Below are positions 1 through 8,892 of a stretch of DNA of 64,000 nucleotides, one piece after another (the first letter of the stretch is position 1; each line of letters opens with the position of its first letter). The notes under the pieces were generated by a model. That model searched no databases and had not been told where the DNA came from. It saw only the letters and a list, made by a program, of their open reading frames with translations. Origin of the DNA: Roseitranquillus sp963749675 (GTDB taxonomy: Bacteria > Pseudomonadota > Alphaproteobacteria > Rhodobacterales > Rhodobacteraceae); contig CAVVNT010000008.1 of the NCBI GenBank assembly GCA_963749675.1, positions 186,001 through 250,000 on the forward strand, given 5' to 3'. The translations under genes and the position numbers were made by a program.

Positions 1-1
1 C

Positions 2-571
2 CAGGGAGCCCGAAAGGTGACCGACCTCGCCCGGCGCCTGGCTGCTCCCGACGAGCTGGCCTTGCCCGCTTTTGCGCGTTCCGCACTTCTGTCGCTGGCG
101 GCGCAGCTCGATACCCTGGCCAAGGAGATCGGCCGGATCGAACGGCAGTTGATGATCTGGCACCGAGAAAGCGAGGCGAGCCGGCGGCTGGAAACCATAC
201 CTGGTGTCGGTCTGATTACAGCGACCGCCCTCGCGGCCAGCGTCCCCGACCCCGGCGTGTTCAAGTCCGGCAGGCAATTCGCGGCCTGGCTGGGCCTCGT
301 TCCCCGCCAAAACTCCTCCGGCGGCGAGGAACGGCTCGGGAGGGTGTCGAAAATGGGCAACGGTTACCTGCGAAAACTGCTGGTCGTCGGGGCCACCTCG
401 GTGACCCGACGGGCGCCAACATCCAAGACCCGCACCGGCATCTGGATCCGGTCTCTCCTCGAACGCAAGCCGGCGCGGCTCGTCACCGTGGCCATCGCCA
501 ACAAGACCGCTCGTATCGCCTGGGCGCTACTTGCAAGAGAAGAAAACTACAAGGCGGCACCAGCCGTGTGA
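2..571 (+). CDS. IS110-family transposase, C-terminal part (cut by window edge)
   Basis: The frame is open to the first bases, so the gene begins upstream. The visible ~190 residues hold the C-terminal transposase_20-type domain of IS110/IS1111 enzymes: a helix-hairpin-helix-like stretch (ETIPGVGLITATAL) followed by FAAWLGLVPRQNSSGG, where the second catalytic centre with its serine lies, then KMGNGYLRKLLV. The N-terminal DEDD nuclease half is outside the window. The stop is only 43 bp from the end of an IS5 copy, so its 3' flank has been invaded. A separate IS110 N-half fragment lies at about 59374 next to the other IS5 copy. Confidence 0.85.
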   Translation, partial: QGARKVTDLARRLAAPDELALPAFARSALLSLAAQLDTLAKEIGRIERQLMIWHRESEASRRLETIPGVGLITATALAASVPDPGVFKSGRQFAAWLGLVPRQNSSGGEERLGRVSKMGNGYLRKLLVVGATSVTRRAPTSKTRTGIWIRSLLERKPARLVTVAIANKTARIAWALLAREENYKAAPAV

Positions 572-614
572 GTGAAACCGGTACGCGCGACGACCGAAAG
601 GCGTCGCTACGAAT

Positions 615-1904
615 GGGCACCTCGATTTTCTACCGTTCTCGTGCCCCCTCGGCGGCGCGCGTGGTCTGAAGCAGGAGGACGAGCGTCGGCTGTCGCTTTG
701 CTGCGTCCGGATGGGCGTGGCGCTGCGGCCTTCACGCTCGGATTTTTCTGCCTCGCGGCCTGATCTTTTTTGTTCGCGTGATGCTCACGCCGGGCACGGG
801 TTGAGACGGCGCAGCTGGCCGAGGCGGCGCATGTTGTAGGCGAGGTTCTTCATCCCGATCTTGGCCGTTGCTCGAACCAAGCCGATGGTGCGGACCAAGG
901 TCCCGCCCATATCGTTGGCCTGCGCGCCGAAGACGTGCTCGACGCGGACCCGGATGCCGGATTTGGTCCGGTTGCTGCCCTTGGCCTGTTCGGTCAGCGG
1001 CTTGCCCCGCTTGCCCTTGCGGTGGATGTGGCTTTTCAGCCTCCGGGCGCGCAGCTTTGCCTCCATCTCCTCGGACCGATAGGCCGCATCCGCCCACACG
1101 CCGGAGCCGGTGTTACCCCGCATCAGCAGATGATCCACCGCCTGGCTGTCATGCCGCGCGGCATCGCTGACGTGATAGCGCCGCACCAGCTTGTGCCTAC
1201 GATCCACGTTGACGTGGTTCTTGTAGCCGTAATGGTTCTTGCCGTGCTTTTTCGTCCAGCGCGCGTCCAGGTCCTTTTGCGCGCGCTTCGCGGGCTTGTC
1301 CGCCCAGTCCTCGGGCACCTCGCCGTTCTTGATTGCCGCGTTCTCGTCCCGCGTGTTGTGGTTGCGCGGCACCGGCACGATGGACGCATCCAGGATTTGA
1401 CCGCCGCGCGCGATGTAGCCCTGCCGCGCCAGATAGCCGTCGAACTGGCTGAACAGCTCCTCCACCTTGCCCGCCTGCGCCAGTGCCTCGCGATAGAGCC
1501 ATACCGTCTTGGCGTCCGGCACCCGGTCTTCGAGGCCGAGGCCGAGGAATCGCATGAACGACAGCCGGTCGCGGACCTGATACTCGATCTGGTCGTCGGA
1601 CAGGTTGTAGAGCGCGCTCAGCACCAGCGTCTTGAACATCAGCACCGCGTCCATCGGCTTGCGCCCCGCCCGGGACTTGCGCGCCGCAGCTGGCTTGCGC
1701 CAGACCCGCTCAAGGGTCGGGCGAAACTCCTCCCACGGCACAACGGCGTCGATCTCGACCAGCGGGTCCTTCTTCGCGTCCAGGCTCGCGTAACGGTCTG
1801 TAAGATCGAAGAACCCCATCTGCGCCATCGTCACACCCTCAGTGTCGCATCATCCCGACAGACATACCGCAGCGCCACGGTCGGGACCATTTTTCGAGGC
1901 GCCC
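615..1904 (-). mobile_element. IS5-family element, left copy (1290 bp)
   Basis: The ends are defined by alignment with the right copy at 59715-61004. Both are exactly 1290 bp and end in imperfect terminal inverted repeats of the form GGGC(A/G)CCTCGA. I count six single-base differences between the copies. The flanking four bases (GAAT at 611-614, AACA at 1905-1908) do not match. This copy therefore lacks a target duplication, unlike the right one, which suggests a later rearrangement at this end. It sits 18 bp upstream of the DHFR-like gene. Confidence 0.9.
785..1828 (-). CDS. IS5-family transposase (left copy)
   Basis: DDE transposase of about 347 residues, full length for the family. It has an N-terminal DUF772-type helical domain with RKPMDAVLMFKTLVLSALYN. 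The catalytic Asp lies in QILDASIVPVP, the second Asp in VWADAAYRSEEM and the Glu in VRVEHVFGAQ. I chose the ATG at 1828 because GAGGG lies seven bases upstream; a GTG six bases further out is possible. The frame is intact and nearly identical to the right copy, so it may be active. Confidence 0.93.
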   Translation of the reverse strand: MAQMGFFDLTDRYASLDAKKDPLVEIDAVVPWEEFRPTLERVWRKPAAARKSRAGRKPMDAVLMFKTLVLSALYNLSDDQIEYQVRDRLSFMRFLGLGLEDRVPDAKTVWLYREALAQAGKVEELFSQFDGYLARQGYIARGGQILDASIVPVPRNHNTRDENAAIKNGEVPEDWADKPAKRAQKDLDARWTKKHGKNHYGYKNHVNVDRRHKLVRRYHVSDAARHDSQAVDHLLMRGNTGSGVWADAAYRSEEMEAKLRARRLKSHIHRKGKRGKPLTEQAKGSNRTKSGIRVRVEHVFGAQANDMGGTLVRTIGLVRATAKIGMKNLAYNMRRLGQLRRLNPCPA

Positions 1905-1922
1905 AACAGAAGGAAGACCTTG

Positions 1923-2504
1923 ATGAACTCGCCGTCGGAAGGATCGGACATGAGAAAATTGATCGCCTGGAACGTGATGACGCTGGATGGCTATTTCGAG
2001 GGCCTCGAACCCTGGCAGCTTGACATGCACGGGACGGTGTGGGGCGAGGAGCTGGAGGAGTTCTCCCTGCGTCAGGGCGCGGAAATCGGCACGCTCCTGT
2101 TCGGACGCCGCACGTACGAAGGCATGCGCGACCACTGGACGAAGCAGGAGGGCCCGATTGCCAGCATGATGAATGGCCTCGACAAGGCTGTCGCTTCCCG
2201 GTCGCTGGAGGCGGCCGACTGGTCGAACAGCCGGCTTCTGAAAGGCGAGGCGGCCGAGACGGTCAAGGCGCTCAAGCAGGAGGACGGCCGGGACGTGTTC
2301 GTCTTCGGCAGCGCCGATCTGCTGGCAACGCTGATGGCTGTGGACCTGGTGGACGAGTACCGCCTCTGCCTCGCGCCGGTGGTGTGGGGCGAGGGCACGC
2401 CGCTGTTCAAGCCTGGGAGCGGCCGAACCCACTTCACGTTGAGGGAGAGCCGGCCCCTGAAGACCGGTGGGCTGATCCTGTTCTATGAGATGAAAAGCGT
2501 GTGA
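1923..2504 (+). CDS. Dihydrofolate-reductase-like (RibD C-terminal domain) protein
   Basis: A 193-residue single-domain protein of the bacterial DHFR-like family (RibD_C fold). These are presumed NADPH-dependent reductases of unknown substrate. Family marks are the N-terminal MRKLIAWNVMTLDGYFEG, the central LFGRRTYEGM and the late DVFVFGSADLLATLM, which belong to the Rossmann-like nucleotide fold. I set the start at the ATG at 1923 because AAGGAAG lies just upstream. An in-frame ATG within the IS would add 27 non-homologous residues. The IS insertion has removed any native promoter. It lies next to a cupin and VOC genes, an arrangement mirrored at 26.5-29.1 kb. Confidence 0.85.
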   Translation: MNSPSEGSDMRKLIAWNVMTLDGYFEGLEPWQLDMHGTVWGEELEEFSLRQGAEIGTLLFGRRTYEGMRDHWTKQEGPIASMMNGLDKAVASRSLEAADWSNSRLLKGEAAETVKALKQEDGRDVFVFGSADLLATLMAVDLVDEYRLCLAPVVWGEGTPLFKPGSGRTHFTLRESRPLKTGGLILFYEMKSV

Positions 2505-2527
2505 AGGATGAACCTTTGGAGCCCATC

Positions 2528-2994
2528 ATGAACATCGACAAGGTCGAGTTCGACGACGTCGAGGAGAACGGCATCTACACCTCGAGCCGTGGCCAGATCT
2601 CGGACCACATCGGCGCTCGCAAGCTCGGCTACAATCTGACCGTGCTGCCGCCTGGCAAGGTGCAGTGCCCGTTCCACTCGCACCATGGCGAGGAGGAGAT
2701 GTTCCTCGTCCTCGAAGGCGAGGGCGAGTTGCGCTTCGGCGATCGGCGGTATCCGATCCGCAAGCACGACGTCATCGCCTGTCCGACCGGCGGCCCCGAG
2801 GTGGCGCACCAGATGATCAACACCGGCTCGCAGACGATGCGCTACCCTGGCGCCGTCGACGCGGGCCGAGCTCGACGCGTGCGAGTACCCGGACTTCGGT
2901 CTCGATTGTGGCCGACGGGCGCGGCGAGCCGGGAATGCGCAAGATCTTCCGAGCCGAGAACACCGTCGACTACTACGACCGCGAGCCGGCATGA
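2528..2994 (+). pseudogene. Cupin-domain protein, frameshifted
   Basis: The N-terminal ~105 residues are a clear single cupin: HSHHGEEEMFLVLEGEGE holds the His/Glu metal-binding set, followed by a second strand motif with EVAHQMINTG. After QTMRY the frame breaks. A short stretch (LAPSTRAELDACEYPDFG) continues in another frame, and the native tail (MRKIFRAENTVDYYDREPA) continues in a third, ending at 2994. Two indels are needed to restore one frame. The start ATG has GGAG seven bases upstream. The substrate is unknown. It follows the DHFR-like gene by 23 bp and was probably cotranscribed with it. Confidence 0.8.
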
Positions 2995-3065
2995 CCTGGC
3001 GGGCGCAGGCGGCGAGGCTCTGAAGTGGTGGAGGGCAACCGTGAAATCGCGGTCGCCCTGACCGG

Positions 3066-3503
3066 TCATTCGGGGGTGGGCTCGTTGATCGCCCAGTGGA
3101 AGCCGAAGGGATCGCGGTACATGCCGAAGCGGTCGCCCCAGAACATCCGGTCGAGCGGCATGACGACCTCGCAGCCGGCAGCGATGGCGCGGTCCCACCA
3201 GGCGTCGCCGTCCTCGACCACGAGCTGCAGGTGGAAGCCCGGGGGCGCCTGCGGACCACTCTCCCAGGGGGAGCGGCAGTCGGTCATCATCAGGGCGCGG
3301 CCGTTGATCTCGACCTGCACGTGCATGTGACGGCCGGGGTTCTCGGCGTCCGGCACGCCGCCCAGGTCGACGGCGGCGAAGCCGCGGGCGTGGAAGTCCG
3401 CCGAACTCGGCGGCGCGGCCGTCGAGGGCGAGGTAGGGGATGACGCCCAGCATCGTCTCGGGCGCGGGGCGGAGCGCGGGGCGCGCGTCAGGTCTTCGGG
3501 CAT
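3066..3503 (-). pseudogene. VOC-family (glyoxalase/PhnB-like) protein with compensating frameshifts
   Basis: Starts at an ATG preceded by a perfect AAAGGAG. The C-terminal two thirds (DAENPGRHMHVQVEINGR through WGDRFGMYRDPFGFHW) is a typical PhnB-like VOC domain. Between about 3400 and 3465 the conserved first strand (MLGVIPYLALDGRAAEF) is read only in another frame, so two opposite indels flank it. The uninterrupted frame yields low-complexity residues there and probably does not fold. Similar proteins are annotated as VOC or 3-demethylubiquinone methyltransferase-like, without proven function. Confidence 0.75.
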
Positions 3504-3538
3504 GGCGTTTCTCCTTTGGGATGGGATGGGGCGGGTGG

Positions 3539-4461
3539 TCAGGACGCCAAGGCGCTTTCGTCGGCGAAGGCGCGGCGGAGGGCGGCGACATCGATCTTCT
3601 TCATCGGCATGAAGGCGGCGAAGAGGAGCTCGCGCTGGCCGGCGTCGCCCTCGGCGAGCATGGTGACGAGTTCGTGCGGCTTGATCTGCCAGGAGACGCC
3701 GAAGCGGTCCTTGAGCCAGCCGCACTGCTCAGCCTCCGGCACCGCGGAAAGGGCGGTCCAGAGCCGGTCGATCTCGGCTTGGTCGTCGCACTGGACCATG
3801 AGCGACAGCGCCTCGGTGAAGGGCGCTGGGCGGGCGACGGTGCTGTCCATGAGCATGATCGTGTCGGTGCCGCCCGGCAGGCGGAACTGCGCGTGCTTGA
3901 CCAGGCCCTCGCGGTCCTGCTCGCCGGGGCCGTAGCGCAGGATGCCGTCGACGGTGCAGCCGGGGAAGGTCACGGTGTAGTGCTCGATCGCCGCCGCGGC
4001 CTCGCCCGCGCGGTCGCCGGTGAAGAGGAGCGAAGGCACGACCGTCCGGCCGACGTCCGCGTGCCGGCCGAGCGCGATCTGCCAGTTCAGCCCCCAGCGG
4101 TCGGCGAGCCAGCCGTAGCGTGGCTCCAGCCGTAGCGGTCGAGCGGCATCAGCACCTCGCCGCCCTCGACGAGACCGGCCCAGAGCCGCTCCACCGCCAC
4201 CTCGTCCTCGAGCGTGACGAAGAGCGAGGCGGACGGTGCGAAGCGGAACTGCGGACCGCCGTTCAGCGCGACCACGGCCGTGTCGCCGAGCGTCGCTTTG
4301 GCGGTCAGGACCGAGCCCTCCGGGTGGCCGTGCACCTCCTGCCCGGTGGCCGGGTAGCGGGTGACGCGGCCGATCCGCGAGCCCGGGATCAGCGCGGCGT
4401 AGAGGCGCACCGCCTCCTCCGCCGCGCCGTCGTACCAGAGATGCGGCACGATCTTATGCAT
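3539..4461 (-). pseudogene. Two-domain VOC/PhnB-like protein, one frameshift
   Basis: Two collinear halves belong to one ~305-residue gene. The first (from the ATG at 4461, with AAGGA upstream) starts MHKIVPHLWYDGAAEEAVR. It runs to DRYGW, where a missing base near 4120 shifts the frame. The rest (RYGWLADRWGLNWQIALGR, then VPSLLFTGDRAGEAAAAIEH) continues in the next frame to KIDVAALRRAFADES. Each half is a PhnB-like VOC domain, with QCGWLKDRFGVSWQI typical of the second. The single-base lesion could be mutation or assembly error. Confidence 0.8.
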
Positions 4462-4497
4462 GGGGATGTCCTTTCTGCTGGGGGAGGGCGGCCGGCG

Positions 4498-4608
4498 TCA
4501 GGCGCGCGCCGCCTCCGTCTCGCGGAAGCGCTCGATGCCGGGGATGTCGCCGAAGTCGTCGAGCTCGAACATCTGCCGGAGCTCTATCTCGCCGTCGCCG
4601 AGGGTGGG
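4498..4608 (-). pseudogene. YciI-like protein, C-terminal remnant
   Basis: Only the last ~37 residues are recognisable, including IELRQMFELDDFGD near the stop. This matches the C-terminus of the longer YciI-related (COG3795-type) proteins that often sit with PhnB-like genes and TetR-type or ECF regulators. The 5' part is missing. At about 4610 the sequence switches to the beginning of a gene on the opposite strand, so a deletion joined the two. Its stop lies 37 bp before the VOC gene, which suggests an original operon. Confidence 0.5.
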
Positions 4609-4632
4609 GTTCGGGAAGCGGCCGGCGCGGAG

Positions 4633-5211
4633 TTGCAGGCCGAGACCCGCCAGCGGATCGTCGAGGCGACGATGGCGCTGCACCAGGAGGTGGGGCCACG
4701 GGCGACGACGATCAGCGCGATTGCCGAGCGGGCCGGCGTGCAGCGGCTGACGGTCTATCGCCACTTCCCCGACGAGACCGCGGTGTTCCAGGCCTGCACC
4801 AGCCATTGGCTGTCGCTGAACCCGCCGCCGGGTCCGGAGGTCTGGGCAGATGCCACGACGGGCGACGACCGCCGGGCCGCCGCGGTCGCGGCGTTCGACG
4901 CCTACTACGGCCGCACCCGGGCGATGTGGGCGGCATCGCACCGCGATGTGGAGCAGGTGCCGGCACTACAGGGGCCGATGGCGGAGTTCGCGGGCTACCT
5001 TGATGCCTTGGCCGAAGAGCTGGGCGCCGATCTCGGCCGCTTCGGCCGGCTGACGCTGCGCTACGCGCTCGCCTTCCCGACCTGGGCCGCGCTCGGCGCG
5101 CTGGGCCTGGACGCGGAGGATCGGCTCGCGCTCGCACGCGCCTGGATGGTCGGAGCGTGCCTGGCGGACAACTCCGACGTTGGCGAGGACGCCGCGCGGG
5201 CAGGGAAGTAA
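4633..5211 (+). CDS. TetR/AcrR-family regulator, start uncertain
   Basis: A TetR helix-turn-helix is clear: AETRQRIVEATMALH as helix 1, then TTISAIAERAGVQRLTVYRH and FPDETAVFQAC. A ligand-binding domain follows, to residue ~190. No ATG lies before helix 1. In-frame TTG at 4633 is the best start, but the region just upstream is a deletion junction with a YciI remnant on the other strand. The native start and operator may be lost. The neighbouring damaged VOC/YciI genes would have been its natural targets (inference). Confidence 0.75.
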   Translation: MQAETRQRIVEATMALHQEVGPRATTISAIAERAGVQRLTVYRHFPDETAVFQACTSHWLSLNPPPGPEVWADATTGDDRRAAAVAAFDAYYGRTRAMWAASHRDVEQVPALQGPMAEFAGYLDALAEELGADLGRFGRLTLRYALAFPTWAALGALGLDAEDRLALARAWMVGACLADNSDVGEDAARAGK

Positions 5212-5253
5212 TCGGCGGTCCCAAGCCCTTCCGGACGGCGTCGCGCAGAAGCC

Positions 5254-6276
5254 TCAGGAGAGCGGCTCAGTGCGGGCGATGCGGGAGAAGCGCTGGCGGT
5301 AGCGGGCCGGCGTCACGCCGGTCGTCCGCTTGAACAGGCGGCGGAACGAATTCGGGTCCTCGTAGCCCACCTCAAACGCGATTTCGTCGACCGGCGCGGT
5401 GCCGGTCTCCAGCAGCTGTTTCGCCTCCTCGATGCGCAGGGTCTGCACGTAGTCGATCGGCGTGTAGCCGGTCGCCGCCTTGAAGCGGCGCGTGAAGGTC
5501 CGCGGCGGCAGGCCGGAGCGGGCAGTCATCAGCGCCACCGGGTTGTCGCGGTGGTAGTTGCCGGCGATCCAGGTCTGCGCATCGGCGACGATGGCGTCGT
5601 CGTGGCGCTGTGGCCTGCGGGCACCGGCGAAGGGCAGCTGCCCCTCGCTGTGGTCGCCGAGGAGGAAGATCTTGGCCGCCCGCACCGCCTCGGTCCCGCT
5701 CGAGAACCGCGCGACGAGATGCAGCGCCAGGTCGGCCCAGGCCGACGACCCGCCGCTGGTCACAATCCGGCCAGCCTCGCCGGAGGCGGCCAGGATGCGC
5801 TCGGGCGCGAGCTGCACGCCAGGGTAGTACCGCTTCAGGAGGTCGACGATCGCCCAGTGCGTGGTGACGGTCTCGCCCTCGAGCAGCCCCGCCTCCGCCA
5901 GCGGCACGGTGCCGGTGCAGACCGAGCAGATCGTGGCGCCGGCGGCGTACCGCTCGCGAAGCCAGGCCATCTCCACCGGCCATTGCCCGCGGGGGTAAAA
6001 GCCCGGCGGAAAGGCGAGGTCGGCGACGATGACCACGTCGGCGTCGCTCAGCCCCTCGTGCGGCGCGATCGGCACGCCGTAGCGGCTGGGCGGCGGCACG
6101 CCGTCCTTGGCCACGATGTAGGGCCGGATGCGCCCGCCGGTCGGCTTCTCGCCGGTCAGGCCTTCCCATTCGTGGCCGACGGAGAGGAACACCTCGTAGA
6201 GGCCGTAGATCGAGGCCGGCGTGCTCTCCGGCAGCACCAGCAGAGCGAAGGTGGGTTCGGAGGCCGTGCCGGTCAT
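5254..6276 (-). CDS. GlxA-family transcriptional regulator (DJ-1/PfpI-like + AraC HTH)
   Basis: A 340-residue two-domain protein. Residues ~10-190 form a class I glutamine amidotransferase-like (DJ-1/PfpI) domain, with the nucleophile-elbow region TICSVCTGTVPLAEAG. Residues ~235-330 hold two AraC-type helix-turn-helices, including FTRRFKAATGYTPIDYV and IAFEVGYEDPNSFRRLFKR. In this family the first domain usually serves as a non-enzymatic sensor. The methyltransferase at 6372 is divergent, 95 bp away. That short shared region is a natural target (inference). The gene is intact. Confidence 0.9.
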   Translation of the reverse strand: MTGTASEPTFALLVLPESTPASIYGLYEVFLSVGHEWEGLTGEKPTGGRIRPYIVAKDGVPPPSRYGVPIAPHEGLSDADVVIVADLAFPPGFYPRGQWPVEMAWLRERYAAGATICSVCTGTVPLAEAGLLEGETVTTHWAIVDLLKRYYPGVQLAPERILAASGEAGRIVTSGGSSAWADLALHLVARFSSGTEAVRAAKIFLLGDHSEGQLPFAGARRPQRHDDAIVADAQTWIAGNYHRDNPVALMTARSGLPPRTFTRRFKAATGYTPIDYVQTLRIEEAKQLLETGTAPVDEIAFEVGYEDPNSFRRLFKRTTGVTPARYRQRFSRIARTEPLS

Positions 6277-6371
6277 GGCGGATTTGACCCGTTTGCGTCA
6301 GGAACGCCCCTTTGTAGCACGGCGCCACCCGCGTACTCCAGCGCATCGACACACCTTGCCTGGAGACGGAC

Positions 6372-7454
6372 ATGACACAGCACATCCCAGCGACCGAATT
6401 CGATGCCGCCCGCGCGGACGCGTTCCTCGACCGCGTTGCCGGCCTCGTCAACGACGGCGCCATCGCGACGATGGTCTCGATCGGCCACCGCACCGGCCTC
6501 TTTGACACGATGGCCGAGCTGCCCCCGGCGACCAGCGTGGAGATCGCCGAGGCGGCGGCGCTGGCCGAACGCTACGTGCGCGAGTGGCTGGCGGTGATGG
6601 TGACCGGCCGGATCGTCGAGTACGACCCCGAGGGCCGCACCTACCGCCTGCCGCCGGAGCATGCGGCAAGCCTCACCCGCGCCGGGACGCTCGGCAACTT
6701 CGCCGTCTTCGCGCAGCACGTCGCGCTGCTGGGGCAGGTGCAGGACTGCGTGCTCGGATGCTTCGAGACCGGCGCCGGCACCCGCTACGCGGACTACCCG
6801 TGCTTCCACCAAATGATGGCGGAGGACAGCGGCCAGACCGTCACCGCAGGCCTCTTCGCGCACATCCTGCCGCTGGTGCCGGGGCTCGAAGCCCGGCTCG
6901 CCGAGGGCATCGAGGTCCTCGATGCGGGCTGCGGCCAGGGCGCCGCCCTGATCGCGCTGGCCGGACGCTATCCGCGGAGCCGCTTCACCGGCTACGACCT
7001 GGAGGAGGAGGCCATCTGTCACGCCGCGGAGATCGCGCGGCGCGCCGATCTGACGAACGTCCGCTTCGAGGCGCGGGACCTGACCGGCTACGGCGAGCGC
7101 GAGCGGTTCGACCTCATCACCTCGTTCGATGCTTTGCACGACCAGAAGGACCCCGCCGCCCTGATCCGCGGCCTGCACGGCGCGCTGAGGCCCGGCGGCG
7201 TCTACCTGATGCAGGACATCGGCGGCTCGGCGCGGCTCGAGAACAACATCGACTTCCCGATGGCGGCGTTCCTCTACGCGATCTCCTGCGCGCATTGCAC
7301 GCCGGTCTCGCTCGGCCAGGGGGGCGCGGGGCTCGGCACCATGTGGGGCTGGGAGACGGCGCAGGCGATGCTGCACGACGCCGGCTTCGCCGAGGTGACC
7401 CGCCACGTCCTGCCGCACGACCCGATGAACGTCTGGTTCGTGGCCAGGCGCTGA
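6372..7454 (+). CDS. Class I SAM-dependent methyltransferase with N-terminal winged helix
   Basis: A 360-residue protein. The N-terminal ~100 residues resemble the winged-helix dimerisation region of small-molecule methyltransferases (VSIGHRTGLFDTMAELPP, then AERYVREWLAVMVTGRI). The Rossmann domain has motif I VLDAGCGQGAALIALAGRY and the post-motif acidic region LITSFDALHDQKDP. The acceptor substrate is unknown. It is divergent from the GlxA-like regulator. A GC-rich hairpin follows the stop. The frame is intact. Confidence 0.85.
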   Translation: MTQHIPATEFDAARADAFLDRVAGLVNDGAIATMVSIGHRTGLFDTMAELPPATSVEIAEAAALAERYVREWLAVMVTGRIVEYDPEGRTYRLPPEHAASLTRAGTLGNFAVFAQHVALLGQVQDCVLGCFETGAGTRYADYPCFHQMMAEDSGQTVTAGLFAHILPLVPGLEARLAEGIEVLDAGCGQGAALIALAGRYPRSRFTGYDLEEEAICHAAEIARRADLTNVRFEARDLTGYGERERFDLITSFDALHDQKDPAALIRGLHGALRPGGVYLMQDIGGSARLENNIDFPMAAFLYAISCAHCTPVSLGQGGAGLGTMWGWETAQAMLHDAGFAEVTRHVLPHDPMNVWFVARR

Positions 7455-7455
7455 C

Positions 7456-7472
7456 CCGCCGCCCTGCGGCGG
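7456..7472 (+). terminator. Hairpin after methyltransferase gene
   Basis: Two bases after the methyltransferase stop, CCGCCG pairs perfectly with CGGCGG across a five-base loop. There is no T-tract, as is common in high-GC alphaproteobacteria, so terminator function is inferred from position and stem strength only. Confidence 0.4.
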
Positions 7473-7518
7473 TCCAACCCGCCGCCTGAGCGCGGCGCAA
7501 GAGAAAGAGAATCTGACG

Positions 7519-7740
7519 ATGACACATGCAAGCGGAGCCCGACCGGGGCCCGGCGACCTTGGCTTGCCGGAGCGCCTCATCCGACACCTCGCGTCGACGG
7601 TGCCACGCCATCGCACGATCGGCGTGGCGCAGTTCAGCGACCACCAGCTGCGCGACATCGGCCTCCGCCGGGACCAGCTCGCCGCCCTCGATCGCCCATC
7701 GCGAACCAGCCTCGCCTCACCATCCAGAAGGAGACCAACC
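7519..7740 (+). CDS. DUF1127-like small protein, no stop before the next gene
   Basis: Codes for about 74 residues. The C-terminal half carries the DUF1127 signature FSDHQLRDIGLRRDQ. DUF1127 proteins are usually 45-75 residues and end a few residues after this motif. Here no stop occurs: the frame runs directly into the ATG of the beta-propeller gene at 7741, which has its own AGAAGGAGA ribosome site and signal peptide. Either the stop was lost by a small indel or a long read-through product is made. The former is more likely. Confidence 0.6.
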
Positions 7741-8886
7741 ATGAAACGCATCACCTCCACCGCCGCCCTCGTCGCCGCGCTCGCCGTCAGCGGCGCCGCC
7801 GCGGAGGCCGAGCAGACGGCGCTCGTGCTCTACGAGACCAAGGGAAGCCAGCCGCTCCGGCACGAGGGCCTGGCCTTCGTCGAACTCGACCCCGACGCGC
7901 CGGACTACGGCCAGATCCTCGCGCGGATCGACCTGCCGCCGGACCTGATCGGCCACCACATCTTCTACAATCCCGCGCGCGACCGGGCCTACGTCACCTC
8001 GCTCGGCCGCTCCGAACTCTGGGTGTTCGACGTCACCGAGTTCCCCTACCGGCCGAAGGTTGTGCCGGTGCCGGACTGCGTCGTCCTCGAGGACGTGACG
8101 TTCTCGGAGGCGCTCGGCCGCTGGTATCTCAGCTGCATGGGCAGCTCCAACGTCGTCGTCGGCGACGCCGAGACCGACGTGCCGCTGCGCACCATCGCGC
8201 TGCCCGAGCCGTACCCGCACGGCATCACCGTGCATGATGGCATCGATCGCATCCTGCTCACCAGCACCTCCAACCCGGCCGACTTCTCGGATGCGGGCGA
8301 GACGATCACCGTGCTCCGGGCCAGCACCGAGGAGGTGCTCTCGACGCACAAGGTGTCAAACAAGCCCTCGCCGTCGCGGGCCGAACCGGTCGAGATCTTC
8401 TTCGTGCCGGGCGCCGAGCCGCCGCTTGCCTACGTCACCACCGCCACGGAGGGGACGCTCTGGACGGCCGAGTGGCAGCCCGAGGCGGAGGCGTTCGTGT
8501 TCGCCCAGGCGTTCGACTTCGGCACGCTCGGGCAGGGCGTGGCGCTCGAGGTCTACTTCAACGCGGCCGGCGACCGGGCCTACGTCACCACGGCGGCGCC
8601 GGGGCACCTCAACGCCTTCGACATCAGCGACCCGCGCGTGCCGCGGCACCTCTGGGCGGCCGAGGCGGCGCCGGGGGCGCACCACCTGGTGTTCTCGCCC
8701 GACGGCACCCGCGCCTACGTGCAGAACGGGCTCGCCAACATCGACGGCATCAACGACGGCTCGATCTCGGTCATCGACCTCGAAACCGGCGAGACCGTGG
8801 ACAGCATCGACACGTTCAAGGACGCCGGGTTCACCGTGAACATGATCGCGCTGACGCCCGAGGCCGAGGACACCCACACCCACTGA
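7741..8886 (+). CDS. Secreted beta-propeller (YncE/lactonase-like) protein
   Basis: A 381-residue protein with a signal peptide (MKRITSTAALVAALAVSGAA, cleavage around residue 22-24). Repeated blade motifs include RDRAYVTSLGRSELWVFDV, GDRAYVTTAAPGHLNAFDIS and PDGTRAYVQNGLANIDG, as in YncE-like seven-bladed propellers. The likely location is periplasm. No catalytic role is evident. A strong AAGGAG site six bases before the ATG fixes the start, although the upstream DUF1127 frame enters without a stop. Confidence 0.85.
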   Translation: MKRITSTAALVAALAVSGAAAEAEQTALVLYETKGSQPLRHEGLAFVELDPDAPDYGQILARIDLPPDLIGHHIFYNPARDRAYVTSLGRSELWVFDVTEFPYRPKVVPVPDCVVLEDVTFSEALGRWYLSCMGSSNVVVGDAETDVPLRTIALPEPYPHGITVHDGIDRILLTSTSNPADFSDAGETITVLRASTEEVLSTHKVSNKPSPSRAEPVEIFFVPGAEPPLAYVTTATEGTLWTAEWQPEAEAFVFAQAFDFGTLGQGVALEVYFNAAGDRAYVTTAAPGHLNAFDISDPRVPRHLWAAEAAPGAHHLVFSPDGTRAYVQNGLANIDGINDGSISVIDLETGETVDSIDTFKDAGFTVNMIALTPEAEDTHTH

Positions 8887-8892
8887 CCCTTC

